Counted from the stretch's first letter, positions 51,533 to 59,732 are shown. The stretch: 64,000 nucleotides of DNA from JAXGXJ01 sp963829545 (GCA_963829545.1 CAWHIX010000013.1:79479-143478), one strand, 5' to 3'. Program-made: numbers and translations. The notes: a model not told the origin generated them from the sequence alone.

Positions 51533-52063
51533 GCTCCGGACCTCCTCGCCCGCTCGCCTTGTTTCCTGTCGATCCAGCCGCCCGATGACCTCGGCGAGGT
51601 GCTGGCGCACGTCGCGCAGCGCTCCGTCGAGGGTGGGAGGCTCGAATTGATCCCCTGTGAGAGTGATGGTGAAGTCGATCTCAGGGTTGGTCACCTCCAT
51701 GACCATTATGCTGTCCCCGACGTCCCCGATGGGGGTGCGGTCGATGTGGCTGAGGACCATCTCCGTCTCCACGCGCACCCCGAACAGGGTGGGCGACGGG
51801 CCGATGGTGAGGTAGCCGCCTGCAGTCTCGGCTTCGGCTTTGAGCAGGCTCAGCCCCAGCCCCGTCTTCTTGTCCTTCTTGGTGGTGTAGAAGGGGTCGA
51901 GCACCTCGTCGGGTTCTATCTTCAGACCGGTGCCGTCGTCGTCCACCGTGAGCCGCAACCGGTCGGAGGCCCGATCGGCTGCGAACCCCACGGCGATGTG
52001 GGTGGCTTCGGCCCGGATGGAGTTCTCGAGCAGCTCCAGAAGATAGAGGGAGAGGTCATGCAT
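51533..52063 (-). CDS. Histidine-kinase-type ATPase domain protein
   Basis: About 177 residues starting MHDLSLYLLELLENS, a HATPase fold with N-box ELLENSIRAE, G1-box DDDGTGL and G2-box KTGLGLSLL. It has no HisKA or membrane region. A conserved C-terminal part contains VMEVTNPEIDFTITL. It overlaps the PHP gene by 8 bp. No stop separates it from the nuoE start in the same frame, so either it is fused to NuoE or, more likely, an indel removed the stop: a TGA overlapping the nuoE ATG exists one frame over. Homologues of this ATPase recur in [FeFe]-hydrogenase operons; the client is unknown. Confidence 0.8.
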
Positions 52064-52864
52064 GGCCGGAACTCCTGCCGTCGCCGGTCGGGGCTCGGTC
52101 GACGCTTCTCTCTTCCTCACCGGCGAAGGCTCGTACGAGCTCCTCGAAACTGGGCTCCTCGACCGAGAGCACGGTGCGGGCGACGCCGATCTCGTGTAGA
52201 TAGTGGCCGTCGGAACCGCCGGTGAGGGGCACTCCGAAGCCGCGGAACTCCTCCATGCGCGGGGAGTCGTCGGGAGTGTGGCGGGAGATCTCCACGCCGT
52301 CGAAGCCGGCGTCCTCGGGGAACCAGCCCAACTGCGACAGGAGGCCGAAGCCCCGCCGGTCGATGTGGGCCGCGACGGCCAGACCGCCGTGCCGCTTGAT
52401 GAGGGCTACCGTGTCGTTCAGGTCGAAGGTGGAGGCGACGGCCAGGGCCTTCGCTCTCCGAGCCGGTGGGGTCGCCCCTGCAGTCGAGGATATCTTGGGG
52501 ACCGAAGAAGGAGTAGTAGCTGGTCGTCGGCCTGGGGGAGGACCGCCCGGACCTCGGCGGCGGCGCGCTCCGCGGCCGCCGCGTCGGGGAACAGCCCCAC
52601 CACGTGCGCCTCTTCGGCGCTGGCCACCTCCATGCCGGCCAGGACCACCAGTGGCGGTCCCCCGGCGGCAGCTTGCGCGGCCGCCGCCTCCTGCACCGCA
52701 GCGGCATTGCCGGCCGTGTTGTGGTCGCAGATGGCGATCATGTCAAGCCCGGCCTCCAGCGCCGCCGCCACGATGGCCGGCGGCGTCATCTCCTCCGACC
52801 CGCAGGGCGAGAGCGCCGTGTGGATGTGGAGATCGGCCGATATCCTTCGCAGTACGTGTGTCAC
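52056..52864 (-). CDS. PHP-domain phosphoesterase, frameshifted
   Basis: About 269 residues. Metal-binding motifs of the PHP family are ADLHIHTALSPCG near the N-terminus, ICDHNTAGN, AGMEV, then AHIDRRGFG and LTGGSDGHYLHEIG in the C-terminal half. The frame shifts at about 52510 (after LPQADD) and again by 52420. PHP proteins hydrolyse phosphoesters such as histidinol phosphate or cyclic and terminal nucleotide phosphates; here the substrate is unknown. It is embedded between DRTGG and ATPase genes of the hydrogenase operon, which points to a regulatory or maturation role. Confidence 0.83.
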
Positions 52865-52910
52865 TGATCGCTACTCGTTGTCCATCCATCTCGACTTCAC
52901 ACCAGTCCGC

Positions 52911-53259
52911 TCAGCCCGTCCGCCCGCGCAGTCCCGTCTGATACAGACGGCCGGCGATCTCGAACGTGTCGGCCGGCGACACGAACAGAGCCAGTCCCTC
53001 TCCGACGGCCCGCTCGATCACGTCCTCCTCCGGCATCCGCTCGGAGGCGAAGATCACGGCCTGCAGCCCGGCATGGCTGGCCACGGCTATGACGTTGAGG
53101 TGCACCTGCAGCGTGATGAGGACTCCTCCCTCGGGGGCGTGCGCCAGCACGTCGCTCAGGAGGTCGGAGGCGTATCCGCCTGGTGATCTCCCCGTCGCAC
53201 GGCACCTGGGGGGTGAGTTCCCGCAGCTCCAGCTCGCGGGCGACCTCGGACAGTCTCAT
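52911..53259 (-). CDS. DRTGG-domain protein, frameshifted
   Basis: About 115 residues, beginning RLSEVARELELRELTP and continuing, after a shift near 53180, with VLAHAPEGGVLITLQVH, IAVASHAGLQAVIF and VSPADTFEIAGRLY. This is a stand-alone DRTGG domain, a fold found next to CBS domains, in phosphotransacetylases and beside [FeFe]-hydrogenase genes. It is likely a small-ligand-binding or scaffolding regulator. ATG 53259 overlaps the preceding stop (ATGA). A related domain is fused to Rex at 54966-56039. Confidence 0.8.
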
Positions 53260-54951
53260 GCGCTCGTCCCCTCCTTGATCTCTATATAGGGGCAGTCGGC
53301 GAGTCGGGCCCTCTCCAGGACCACGTCCTCGGCGAGGGCCGTGCAGGTGGGGGCGCCGCAGGCGCCGCAGTTCTTGCCCGGCAGAGCTTCGAGGATGGTC
53401 TGCAGTTGGCCCAACTTCTCGATGGCCAGACCCATGTCGGCGTCGAGGCGGATGCCGGGTCGGGCCGTCAACGGCAGGCGCCGGGGCACGGCCTGGGGAG
53501 CCGGCAGGTCGGCCGCCGTGACGTCCAGGGCCAGGGTCTTCTCCGCCTCTTCCCAGCGGTGCAGCGAGACGTGATAGTCCTCCTGCAGGAAGGGGGAGCC
53601 GAAACAGCCGCCTTCGCAGGCGTAGGGTTCGATCACGGGCACGCTGGCCAGCAGTCCGTTCTCCAACTGCTCGAGCACGGCTACCACATGCTCCACCCCC
53701 GTCACGACCAAGCGCGGGGTCTGGGGCCCGCCACAGGACAGGCGCGCCTCCATGGCCTGCATGGCGGTCGGGGAGATGCGGGCCGAGGCCCGGTACCTGT
53801 CCGTTCCCTCCTCGGTGGCGGGGGCGTCCACGGCCTGCCGGCCGCTCGACCAGCCTCTCCATCGCCGCCTGACGGGCCTGGGCCGGGGTGACGTACTCGG
53901 TGATGGTCTCCCGGCCGGGCAGCAGGCCGCCTGCCACCTCGTGGGCGATGAGAGCCGAACGCTGGCTGGGGCACGACACCACGTAGACCATGGGCCGTTC
54001 GGGGTGAGCGCCCTGCACAGCTTCCAGCGGGGAGTCGAAAGGAGCCAGGTGAGGGATCAGGGAGGGGAAGCGCAACTCGATGAGGTTGACGATGGCCGGA
54101 CACATGGGGCTGATCAGCGGCAGCGCCGTGTCTTCCGCCTGTGCCGCGGCCGAGACGGCCTGGCGCAGCGCCTCTTCATAGGGGGTGACGGAGACGACGT
54201 CCGCGAACCCCAGGGAGTGCAGCGCGTCGAAGACGCGCTCGGGCGAGTACTTGGCTCCGCAGTCGACAAGGAGCGCGGGGGGGACGACCAGCAGGGCGTC
54301 TTCCCGGTCCGTGATCTCGTCCAGGCTGGAGACGTCGTTGCGGATGGTCAGGGCCTCCGGCTTGCAGGCGGCCACGCAGGCTCCGCAGTCGATGCACAGG
54401 TGCTCGAGGATGGCGGGCACGTGATCGCGCATGCGGATGGCCTCGGTGGGGCAGGCCGTCAGGCAGCGCCTGCAATCCTGGCACAGCGCCCGTGAGGCCT
54501 GCAGGGAGAGGTAGCGGCCGGCCCGAGTGGCTTCCCCCTTGAAGAAGACTGTGAAGCTGACTCGAGTGCCCGTGTCCACATGGGAGGTCACGCGCAGGCG
54601 GTCGCTGCTGCGCTTGATGTTCGGCAGTCCCATGCCCGCGCCGAAACCCAAGGCCCGCGCCTCGGCGTTCGCGGTCGAGAAGCCCTCCTTCATGGCCAGT
54701 TCGAGGTCGGGGATGCCGGGGCCGTTGTCGATCACGTCCACGTGGATGCCCACCTCGGCCAGATGCGCCTCCAGGCGGCCGCCCTGGGCGTGGATGACCA
54801 CGTTCATCTCCGCCTCGTAGGTAGCGATCATGGTGCGGCGGATGGACTCGGCGTCCGCCCCCACCAGCTTCAGATGTTCCTTGAGGGCGCGGGAGGCGTC
54901 ACCCGCCCGCTTGAAGTCGTTGCTCTTGATCTGGTAAGAAAGGAACTCCAC
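53256..54951 (-). CDS. ATPase-ferredoxin-hydrogenase-like fusion, frameshifted
   Basis: About 565 residues from GTG 54951. Residues 1-140 are an anti-sigma-type HATPase (MNVVIHA N-box, DNGPGIPD, GFGAGMGLPN). Then come two [4Fe-4S] motifs (CQDCRRCLTACP, CIDCGACVAACK) and a domain with the outline of the [FeFe]-hydrogenase H-cluster domain but altered motifs: SPMCPAIVN, SCPSQR and PYACEGGCFG. The C-terminus has GKNCGACGAPTCTALAEDV, a small iron-sulfur domain. One shift near 53840 joins MERLVE to APATEEGTDRYRA. Nothing suggests H2 catalysis; a redox- or H2-sensing partner-switching role is inferred. It starts 14 bp after rex. Confidence 0.85.
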
Positions 54952-54965
54952 GTGATCGGCCCGCC

Positions 54966-56039
54966 TCAGTCGCGGTTCTGCTCGGAGAGATTGTGGAAGA
55001 TGAGACCGCACGTCTCGAAGACGCCCAGGGGCGAGACCATGAGTAGGGTCCCGTTGTCCTGGGCCAGATCGATGATCTCCTGGCTGGGGTCGGCGTCGTC
55101 GACGAAGCAGATGCCGGGGACGTCGATGAGTTCCGCCACCCGTACCATCTGCACGTTGGCCAGTTTGGTGACCAGCAGCGTCTTCTGCGAAGCCTCGTGC
55201 AGCAGATCGCTCACCCGGTCGCCGGCGTAGATCTTGGTGACGTTGGTGTTGCCCTGCGCGCCAGGCACAACGACGCGGGCCCCGATGCGCTCCGCCAACT
55301 GCTCCAGGCTCAGGCCGTTCCCATCCAGCAGAGAGTCGATCTTCTTGATGATGGGGTCGACGACCTCGTTCTCGGTGCCGTCTTCCTCGGCCGTACCGTT
55401 CGTCTGGCTCTCCTGCGCAAAGTAGGCTGCGGACTCGAGAGCGGAGGTGATGTCCACGTAGTCGACGAACACCTCCTCCGGGACCTGCAGGGCCACGGCG
55501 GCAAAGGTGACGATACTGAGGACGCCCGCCTCTATCAGGCGGTTTGCGATCTCCTGCGCCATCTCAGCGGGAACGGCGATTATGGCCACGCGGATAGCGC
55601 GCTCGCACACGACCTTCTCGAGATCCTCGATGTCGTAGATGGGACAGCCCAGGACGGTCGTCCCCACGATCTCGGGGTTGGTGTCGAAGCCGGCGGTGAT
55701 GTGGAGCATCAACTGGTACTCCGAAAAGTGCGAGAGGAGGGCCCTTCCCAGCCGTCCCACCCCGATGAGGGCGATCTCCTGCCTGGCTGCCCCCACCAGG
55801 AAGCGCTCGATGCTCTTGAGGCAGGTCTCCACTTCGTAGCCTCGATTGGGGCTGCCCGTATAGCCGATGACCATGAAGTCGCGGCGCACCACGGTGGGAC
55901 TGACCCCGGCAAGGTGGGCGAGTTGATGGGAGTAGATGCTGCTGGTGCCCGAACGGCGAAGACTGTCCAGGAGGCGCCTGTACAGGCTCAGCCTCCCCAC
56001 CGTGCGGCGTGAAACAACGGGCTTGTGCGTTGTCGCCAT
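54966..56039 (-). CDS. rex: Rex redox repressor fused to a DRTGG-like domain
   Basis: About 357 residues; ordinary Rex proteins have about 210. The N-terminal winged helix (SSIYSHQLAHLAGVSPTVVRRDF) is followed by a Rossmann domain with IALIGVGRLGRALLSH (NADH/NAD+ sensor) and AVPAEMAQEIANRL. After an acidic linker (about 220-240) a further 115 residues read LSLEQLAERIGARVVVPGAQ, ending MVSPLGVFETCGLIFH, the outline of a DRTGG domain as in the small protein two genes downstream. Rex normally represses fermentation and hydrogenase genes when NADH is low. It begins the hydrogenase operon and probably autoregulates it. ATG 56039 or GTG 56066 may be the start. Confidence 0.9.
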   Translation of the reverse strand: MATTHKPVVSRRTVGRLSLYRRLLDSLRRSGTSSIYSHQLAHLAGVSPTVVRRDFMVIGYTGSPNRGYEVETCLKSIERFLVGAARQEIALIGVGRLGRALLSHFSEYQLMLHITAGFDTNPEIVGTTVLGCPIYDIEDLEKVVCERAIRVAIIAVPAEMAQEIANRLIEAGVLSIVTFAAVALQVPEEVFVDYVDITSALESAAYFAQESQTNGTAEEDGTENEVVDPIIKKIDSLLDGNGLSLEQLAERIGARVVVPGAQGNTNVTKIYAGDRVSDLLHEASQKTLLVTKLANVQMVRVAELIDVPGICFVDDADPSQEIIDLAQDNGTLLMVSPLGVFETCGLIFHNLSEQNRD

Positions 56040-56088
56040 CCTAGTGACCGACCACCCCTCTTGCACCCGGACACAGCAGTAACGTTAC

Positions 56089-56131
56089 ATCGAGAACGGC
56101 GTTTTCCGGTTCACAATTTACCCTTTTCACA
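56089..56131. promoter_or_regulatory. Candidate operator region between rex and the TM1266-type gene
   Basis: The intergenic stretch 56040-56339 contains a perfect palindrome GTAACGTTAC (56089-56098) and two direct TTCACA hexamers 16 bp apart (56110-56115 and 56126-56131), which read TGTGAA on the minus strand, like Rex half-sites. A full Rex palindrome (TTGTGAA-N-TTCACAA) was not found. Confidence 0.35.
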
Positions 56132-56240
56132 GCTTCCTGTCAACGTCTTGATCGCGAGAACAAACGCGCTGCATTGTCTACCGATATCTCGTTATCAAAA
56201 CCGACGACACGTTAGAGATAGGCCACCGGCGGGGAAGGTC

Positions 56241-56269
56241 TCTTGCGGAGAGGCTCCCGTTGCTACACT
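56241..56269 (+). promoter_or_regulatory. Promoter of the TM1266-type regulator and ABC transporter
   Basis: TCTTGC (56241-56246), a 17-bp spacer and TACACT (56264-56269) precede the GTG start by about 70 bp. The -10 is good and the -35 is partial. Confidence 0.4.
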
Positions 56270-56339
56270 ACAAGGGTTCGCGGAGGCCGCGGAGCCGCTC
56301 CACGTACAGAGAGAAGGCATCCACAAGAAGGGGGACACG

Positions 56340-56588
56340 GTGAAGCACACGATCTTCGGTATCCATATCAACCAGCGGACCAAGAACGTCCCGGCCGTGC
56401 AGGCGTGTCTCACCAAGTACGGGTGCAGCATCCGCACCAGGGTGGGCATCCACGACGCCGATGCCACGAGTTGCTCGCCCAGCGGGGTCGTGCTGGTGGA
56501 CGTCTTCGGCGACGATTCCGAGGAGTTCTACGCCGAACTCAAGGCGCTGGAAGGCATCGATCTGCAGAGGATGGACTTCGTCGACTGA
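56340..56588 (+). CDS. TM1266-type iron-only hydrogenase system regulator
   Basis: An 82-residue ACT/NikR-C-like domain. The family pattern is clear: IFGIHINQRTKNVPAVQ, LTKYGCSIRTRVGIHD, SCSPSGVVLVDV and ELKALEGIDLQRMDF. Members are linked to [FeFe]-hydrogenase and maturase genes and were named for that context; the ligand and target are unknown. GTG 56340 is preceded by AAGGGGG at 6 bp. It is divergent from rex and followed after 13 bp by an ABC importer, which it may control. Confidence 0.88.
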   Translation: MKHTIFGIHINQRTKNVPAVQACLTKYGCSIRTRVGIHDADATSCSPSGVVLVDVFGDDSEEFYAELKALEGIDLQRMDFVD

Positions 56589-56601
56589 CGGGAGAACGCA
56601 C

Positions 56602-57732
56602 ATGACGGTGGCTCGTAGGCGCGGTCTCTGGACGGCCGCGCTGCTTCTCACGCTCGCGCTGGGGCTGACGTGGGCCACTGCCTGCGGCTCAGACGGCGAC
56701 ACGACTACCAGCACCGTCACCGTCCCCTCGGAGACGACCGTCAGCAGCGAGACCACGACCTCCGCGCCGCCCGTCACGGAACCCTCCACGACCACCTCGG
56801 CACCGGTGGCCAAGCTGGACAAGCTGACGCTCGTGGCTCCGCCTGGGCCCATGGCCATCCCCATGGCCTACATGGCCATCAACGACTCGTTGGCGAGCGT
56901 GGCCGAAGAGACCGAGGTGGTCATCTGGCAGAACGCCGATCAGTTGCGGGCCATGGTGGCCGGGGAGCAGGGCGACTTCGTGACCATCCCCTCCAACAAC
57001 TCCGCCATCTTCTACAACAAGGGATTGGTCCTCAAAGCGCTCGACATATCGGTGTGGAACATCACCTATCTGGTGAGCAAGGACCCGAGCGTGAACAGCT
57101 TCACCGACATCAAGGGGCAGTCGCTCGTGGTGTCGTTCAAGGGCAGCGTGCCCGACGTGATGTTCCAGTACATCGCCACCAAGGAGGGGCTCGACCCCGC
57201 GACCGATTTCGACCTGCGCTACGCCGCCGACCCGACACAGGCGGCCCAGTTGCTGCTTTCCGGGCAGGTGGATAACGCGGTGCTCAGCGAAGCGCTGACC
57301 ACGTCGGTGATCCTGCAGAGCCAGGCCACCGAGGAACCGTTCCTGCGCGCCCTGGCCTTCGATGAAGCCTGGGTGACGGCCACCGGCAACACCGGTGATG
57401 CCGCTCTCACACCCATCGCCGGCACTGTGGCCACCGCGAGCGTCCTGGACAAACCCGAGGTGATAGCCGCCTTCATGGAGGAGTACCGCAAGGCGGTGGA
57501 GTGGATGCTGGCCAATCCCGAGGAAGCCGGCAGGCTGGTGGAGACCGAACTCCCCGAGCTGGGGCTGAAGGCCGCGCCCATGACCGAGTCGCTCAAGAAC
57601 ATCACCTGGGAGTTCACCCCGGCCGCGCAGGCCCGGCCGAGCCTCGAGGCCTTCTATCAGGCCCTGTCGGAGATCTCTCCGGAGGTCATCGGAGGCAAGC
57701 TCCCCGATGATGGCTTCTACTACACCCCGTAA
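56602..57732 (+). CDS. Substrate-binding lipoprotein of an NMT1/TauA-type ABC importer
   Basis: A 376-residue protein with a signal peptide ending in lipobox ATAC (Cys about residue 28), a Thr/Ser/Pro linker (about 30-70) and an NMT1/SsuA-like binding domain with PPGPMAIPMAYMAIND and FTDIKGQSLVVSFKG. It would capture a small organic ligand outside the cell; nitrate, sulfonates, pyrimidines and thiamine precursors are known for the family, but the ligand is not evident here. It is followed by permease and ATPase genes with overlaps. Confidence 0.9.
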   Translation: MTVARRRGLWTAALLLTLALGLTWATACGSDGDTTTSTVTVPSETTVSSETTTSAPPVTEPSTTTSAPVAKLDKLTLVAPPGPMAIPMAYMAINDSLASVAEETEVVIWQNADQLRAMVAGEQGDFVTIPSNNSAIFYNKGLVLKALDISVWNITYLVSKDPSVNSFTDIKGQSLVVSFKGSVPDVMFQYIATKEGLDPATDFDLRYAADPTQAAQLLLSGQVDNAVLSEALTTSVILQSQATEEPFLRALAFDEAWVTATGNTGDAALTPIAGTVATASVLDKPEVIAAFMEEYRKAVEWMLANPEEAGRLVETELPELGLKAAPMTESLKNITWEFTPAAQARPSLEAFYQALSEISPEVIGGKLPDDGFYYTP

Positions 57733-58537
57733 GGCAGCGGGGGAGGAGGCGCGGGAGCCGGCCGTCAAGGGCCGGTCGTACAAACGCAGCCAGCTTCTGT
57801 TCGGGACGCTGGGCGTCGTCGCCATCCTGGTGGGGTGGCAGCTTCTATCCATGACGGTGAGTCCGGCCATCATGGCGTCGCCGGGCGATACGGCTGTGGC
57901 TCTGGCCCGGCTGGCCTGGGGCAGCGAGTTGTGGCTGCAGTTGCTCATCACCCTCAAGAGGCTGGTGATCGGGTTGGCCATCGGGGCGGCGACCGGTTTC
58001 GTGCTGGGCGTGCTCTCCGGTCTCGAGCCTCGCCTGCGCGCCTTCCTGGAACCGATACGCTGGGTGGGCATGACCATCCCCGCCGTCATCATCGCCGTGC
58101 TCGCCCTGCTGTGGTTCGGCCTCGGCGACGTGACCGTGATCTTCGTGGTGGCGGCCATCGTGGTGCCGCTGGTGTTCGTGAACACGGTGGCCGGGGTCCT
58201 GGCCATCGACCGGCGGCTGGTGGAGGTGGGGCACGTCTACAGATTCCCGTGGCGCCTCCAGCTCTCCCAGGTATACCTGCCCGGAATCGCCTCGCCGGTG
58301 ATGGCGGGGCTGACCCTGGCGGCCGGCGTGGCCGTGCGCGCCGTGGTGCTGGCGGAGTTGCTGGGAGCGATGAACGGCATCGGCTACGCCTTCTCGCGGG
58401 CCATGAGCTACCTGGAGACGCCGCTGCTCTTTGCCTGGATACTGGTCCTTCTGGTCCTCATGGCCGTGCTCGAGTTCGGGGTGCTGCGCCCGCTCAAGCG
58501 GCGGACCATGCGCTGGCGCAGGGGCGTGGGGCAGTGA
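57707..58537 (+). CDS. ABC importer permease (TauC/SsuC type)
   Basis: A 276-residue inner-membrane protein with six predicted helices. The cytoplasmic loop GAMNGIGYAFSRAMSYLETP holds the EAA-like coupling region. It overlaps the binding-protein gene by 26 bp and the ATPase gene by four bases (GTGA). ATG 57707 and ATG 57710 are both possible. Confidence 0.9.
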   Translation: MMASTTPRKAAGEEAREPAVKGRSYKRSQLLFGTLGVVAILVGWQLLSMTVSPAIMASPGDTAVALARLAWGSELWLQLLITLKRLVIGLAIGAATGFVLGVLSGLEPRLRAFLEPIRWVGMTIPAVIIAVLALLWFGLGDVTVIFVVAAIVVPLVFVNTVAGVLAIDRRLVEVGHVYRFPWRLQLSQVYLPGIASPVMAGLTLAAGVAVRAVVLAELLGAMNGIGYAFSRAMSYLETPLLFAWILVLLVLMAVLEFGVLRPLKRRTMRWRRGVGQ

Positions 58538-59211
58538 TCGTCTTCGAACATATCTCCAAGCGCTTTGACAGCCTCGTGGTGCTGGAGGACTTCGACCTCC
58601 GTATCGGCAAGGGCGAGATCGTGGGCATCGTGGGCCCTTCGGGGGTGGGCAAGACCACCATCCTCAAGCTGCTGACGGGCATCGTCTCTCCTGACGAGGG
58701 CCGGGTGACGACGACCGAGGGCACTCTGGCCTACGTCTTCCAGGAGCCTCGCCTGCTGCCCTGGCGCACGGCGCTGGACAACGTGGCCGTAGCCCTGCGG
58801 GCGAAGGGCATGGGCAAGACCGAGGCCCGCGCCCAAGCCTCTCGTTGGCTGGAGCGCGTGGGCCTGAAGGGGTTCGAGCACTATCATCCCGAGGAACTCA
58901 GCGGGGGCATGGCTCAGCGGGTCTCCATCGCGCGGGCCTTCGCTGCCGAGCCGCGCATCCTCCTCCTGGACGAGCCCTTCAGCAACATGGACGCCGCCTT
59001 GAAGGGCTCGGTGATGGCTATCCTTCAGGACATTATCAAGGAGGGCGGCATCACCGTAGTCCTCGTTACCCACGATCTCACCGAGGCGCTGCAGTTGGCC
59101 GATCGCATCGTGGAGTTGACGCCCGACCATCGTCTACGCGAGCTGGACCTGAGCGACCGTGTCGCCCTGGCCCAGGAATGGATGTCCGCCAAGATTCAAC
59201 CACGGTTGTAG
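58534..59211 (+). CDS. ABC importer ATP-binding subunit (TauB/SsuB type)
   Basis: A 225-residue ATPase from GTG 58534. It has Walker A GPSGVGKTTI (about 36-45), a Q-loop in FQEPRLLPWRTALDNV typical of the nitrate/sulfonate/taurine family, signature LSGGMAQR, Walker B ILLLDEPFSNMD and an H-loop in VTHDLTEALQLADR. It completes the importer with the two upstream genes. Confidence 0.93.
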   Translation: MIVFEHISKRFDSLVVLEDFDLRIGKGEIVGIVGPSGVGKTTILKLLTGIVSPDEGRVTTTEGTLAYVFQEPRLLPWRTALDNVAVALRAKGMGKTEARAQASRWLERVGLKGFEHYHPEELSGGMAQRVSIARAFAAEPRILLLDEPFSNMDAALKGSVMAILQDIIKEGGITVVLVTHDLTEALQLADRIVELTPDHRLRELDLSDRVALAQEWMSAKIQPRL

Positions 59212-59276
59212 AGACCCCGCTCCGCGCGTCTCCTACCATCGCCTGGTCACAAGGCCACGATGGAACGGAGGGCACC

Positions 59277-59732
59277 ATGTTTGAGAAGCAGGCCTGGATG
59301 CAGCGAGCCGGCGAGTTTCCCCGGTCGGACAAGGAGTATTTCAACCTTCTCTCGCGGGCGGTGTTCTCGGCGGGCTTGGGTCCCAAGGTGGTCGAGTCGC
59401 GCTGGCCCGAGATGACGACGGCCTTCCACGGCTTCGACCCGGCCAAGATCAGAAAGATGGAAGAGCCGGACGTTGCCCGGCTTCTGGGCGACCCGGCCGT
59501 CATCCGCAACCGTCGCAAGATCGAGGCCGTTATCAAGAACGCGACCGCCTTCATCGAGCGCGCCAAGGAGCACAAGTCGTTCCACGGTTACCTGACCGAA
59601 CTGGGAGCGAGTGTCGACCTCGATGCCACGGCGGAGCTTCTGAGCCAGGACTTCACTCACCTGGGACGGACCTCGGCCCTCTTCTTCCTGTTCAGCGCCG
59701 GCTGGCGTCCCCGGGAGACCGCGGAAGCGTGA
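59277..59732 (+). CDS. DNA-3-methyladenine glycosylase I-like protein, short form
   Basis: A 151-residue protein resembling the second part of Tag glycosylases: FHGFDPAKIRKMEEPDV, LLGDPAVIRNRRKIEAVIKN and DFTHLGRTSALFFLFSAGW. The zinc-binding N-terminus of Tag (starting with a CPW-like motif, with a later His and Cys) is absent, and the protein is about 35 residues shorter than Tag. DNA repair is therefore likely but not certain. ATG 59277 follows GGAGG at 8 bp. It stands alone after the ABC importer. Confidence 0.75.
   Translation: MFEKQAWMQRAGEFPRSDKEYFNLLSRAVFSAGLGPKVVESRWPEMTTAFHGFDPAKIRKMEEPDVARLLGDPAVIRNRRKIEAVIKNATAFIERAKEHKSFHGYLTELGASVDLDATAELLSQDFTHLGRTSALFFLFSAGWRPRETAEA

Larger units (their letters stand above)
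47000..53900. other. Region of dense single-base frameshifts
   Basis: At least twenty indels interrupt conserved genes here, mostly one extra base, whereas the rest of the window shows about seven in 57 kb. Conserved motifs resume directly in another frame each time and codon bias stays normal. Three of the clearest insertions are the same: a G between ATC or ATA and CAG. Confidence 0.85.

Noticed and set aside
51001..52063. A genuine HATPase-NuoE fusion protein
   Set aside because: The two are in frame without a stop, but a perfect GAGGAGG ribosome-binding site precedes the NuoE start, a TGA overlaps it one frame over, and indels are frequent here. A lost stop is more likely.
47000..53900. 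Programmed ribosomal frameshifting to explain the broken genes
   Set aside because: Too many sites, mostly without slippery heptamers, and spread over unrelated genes. Sequence error or decay explains them better.
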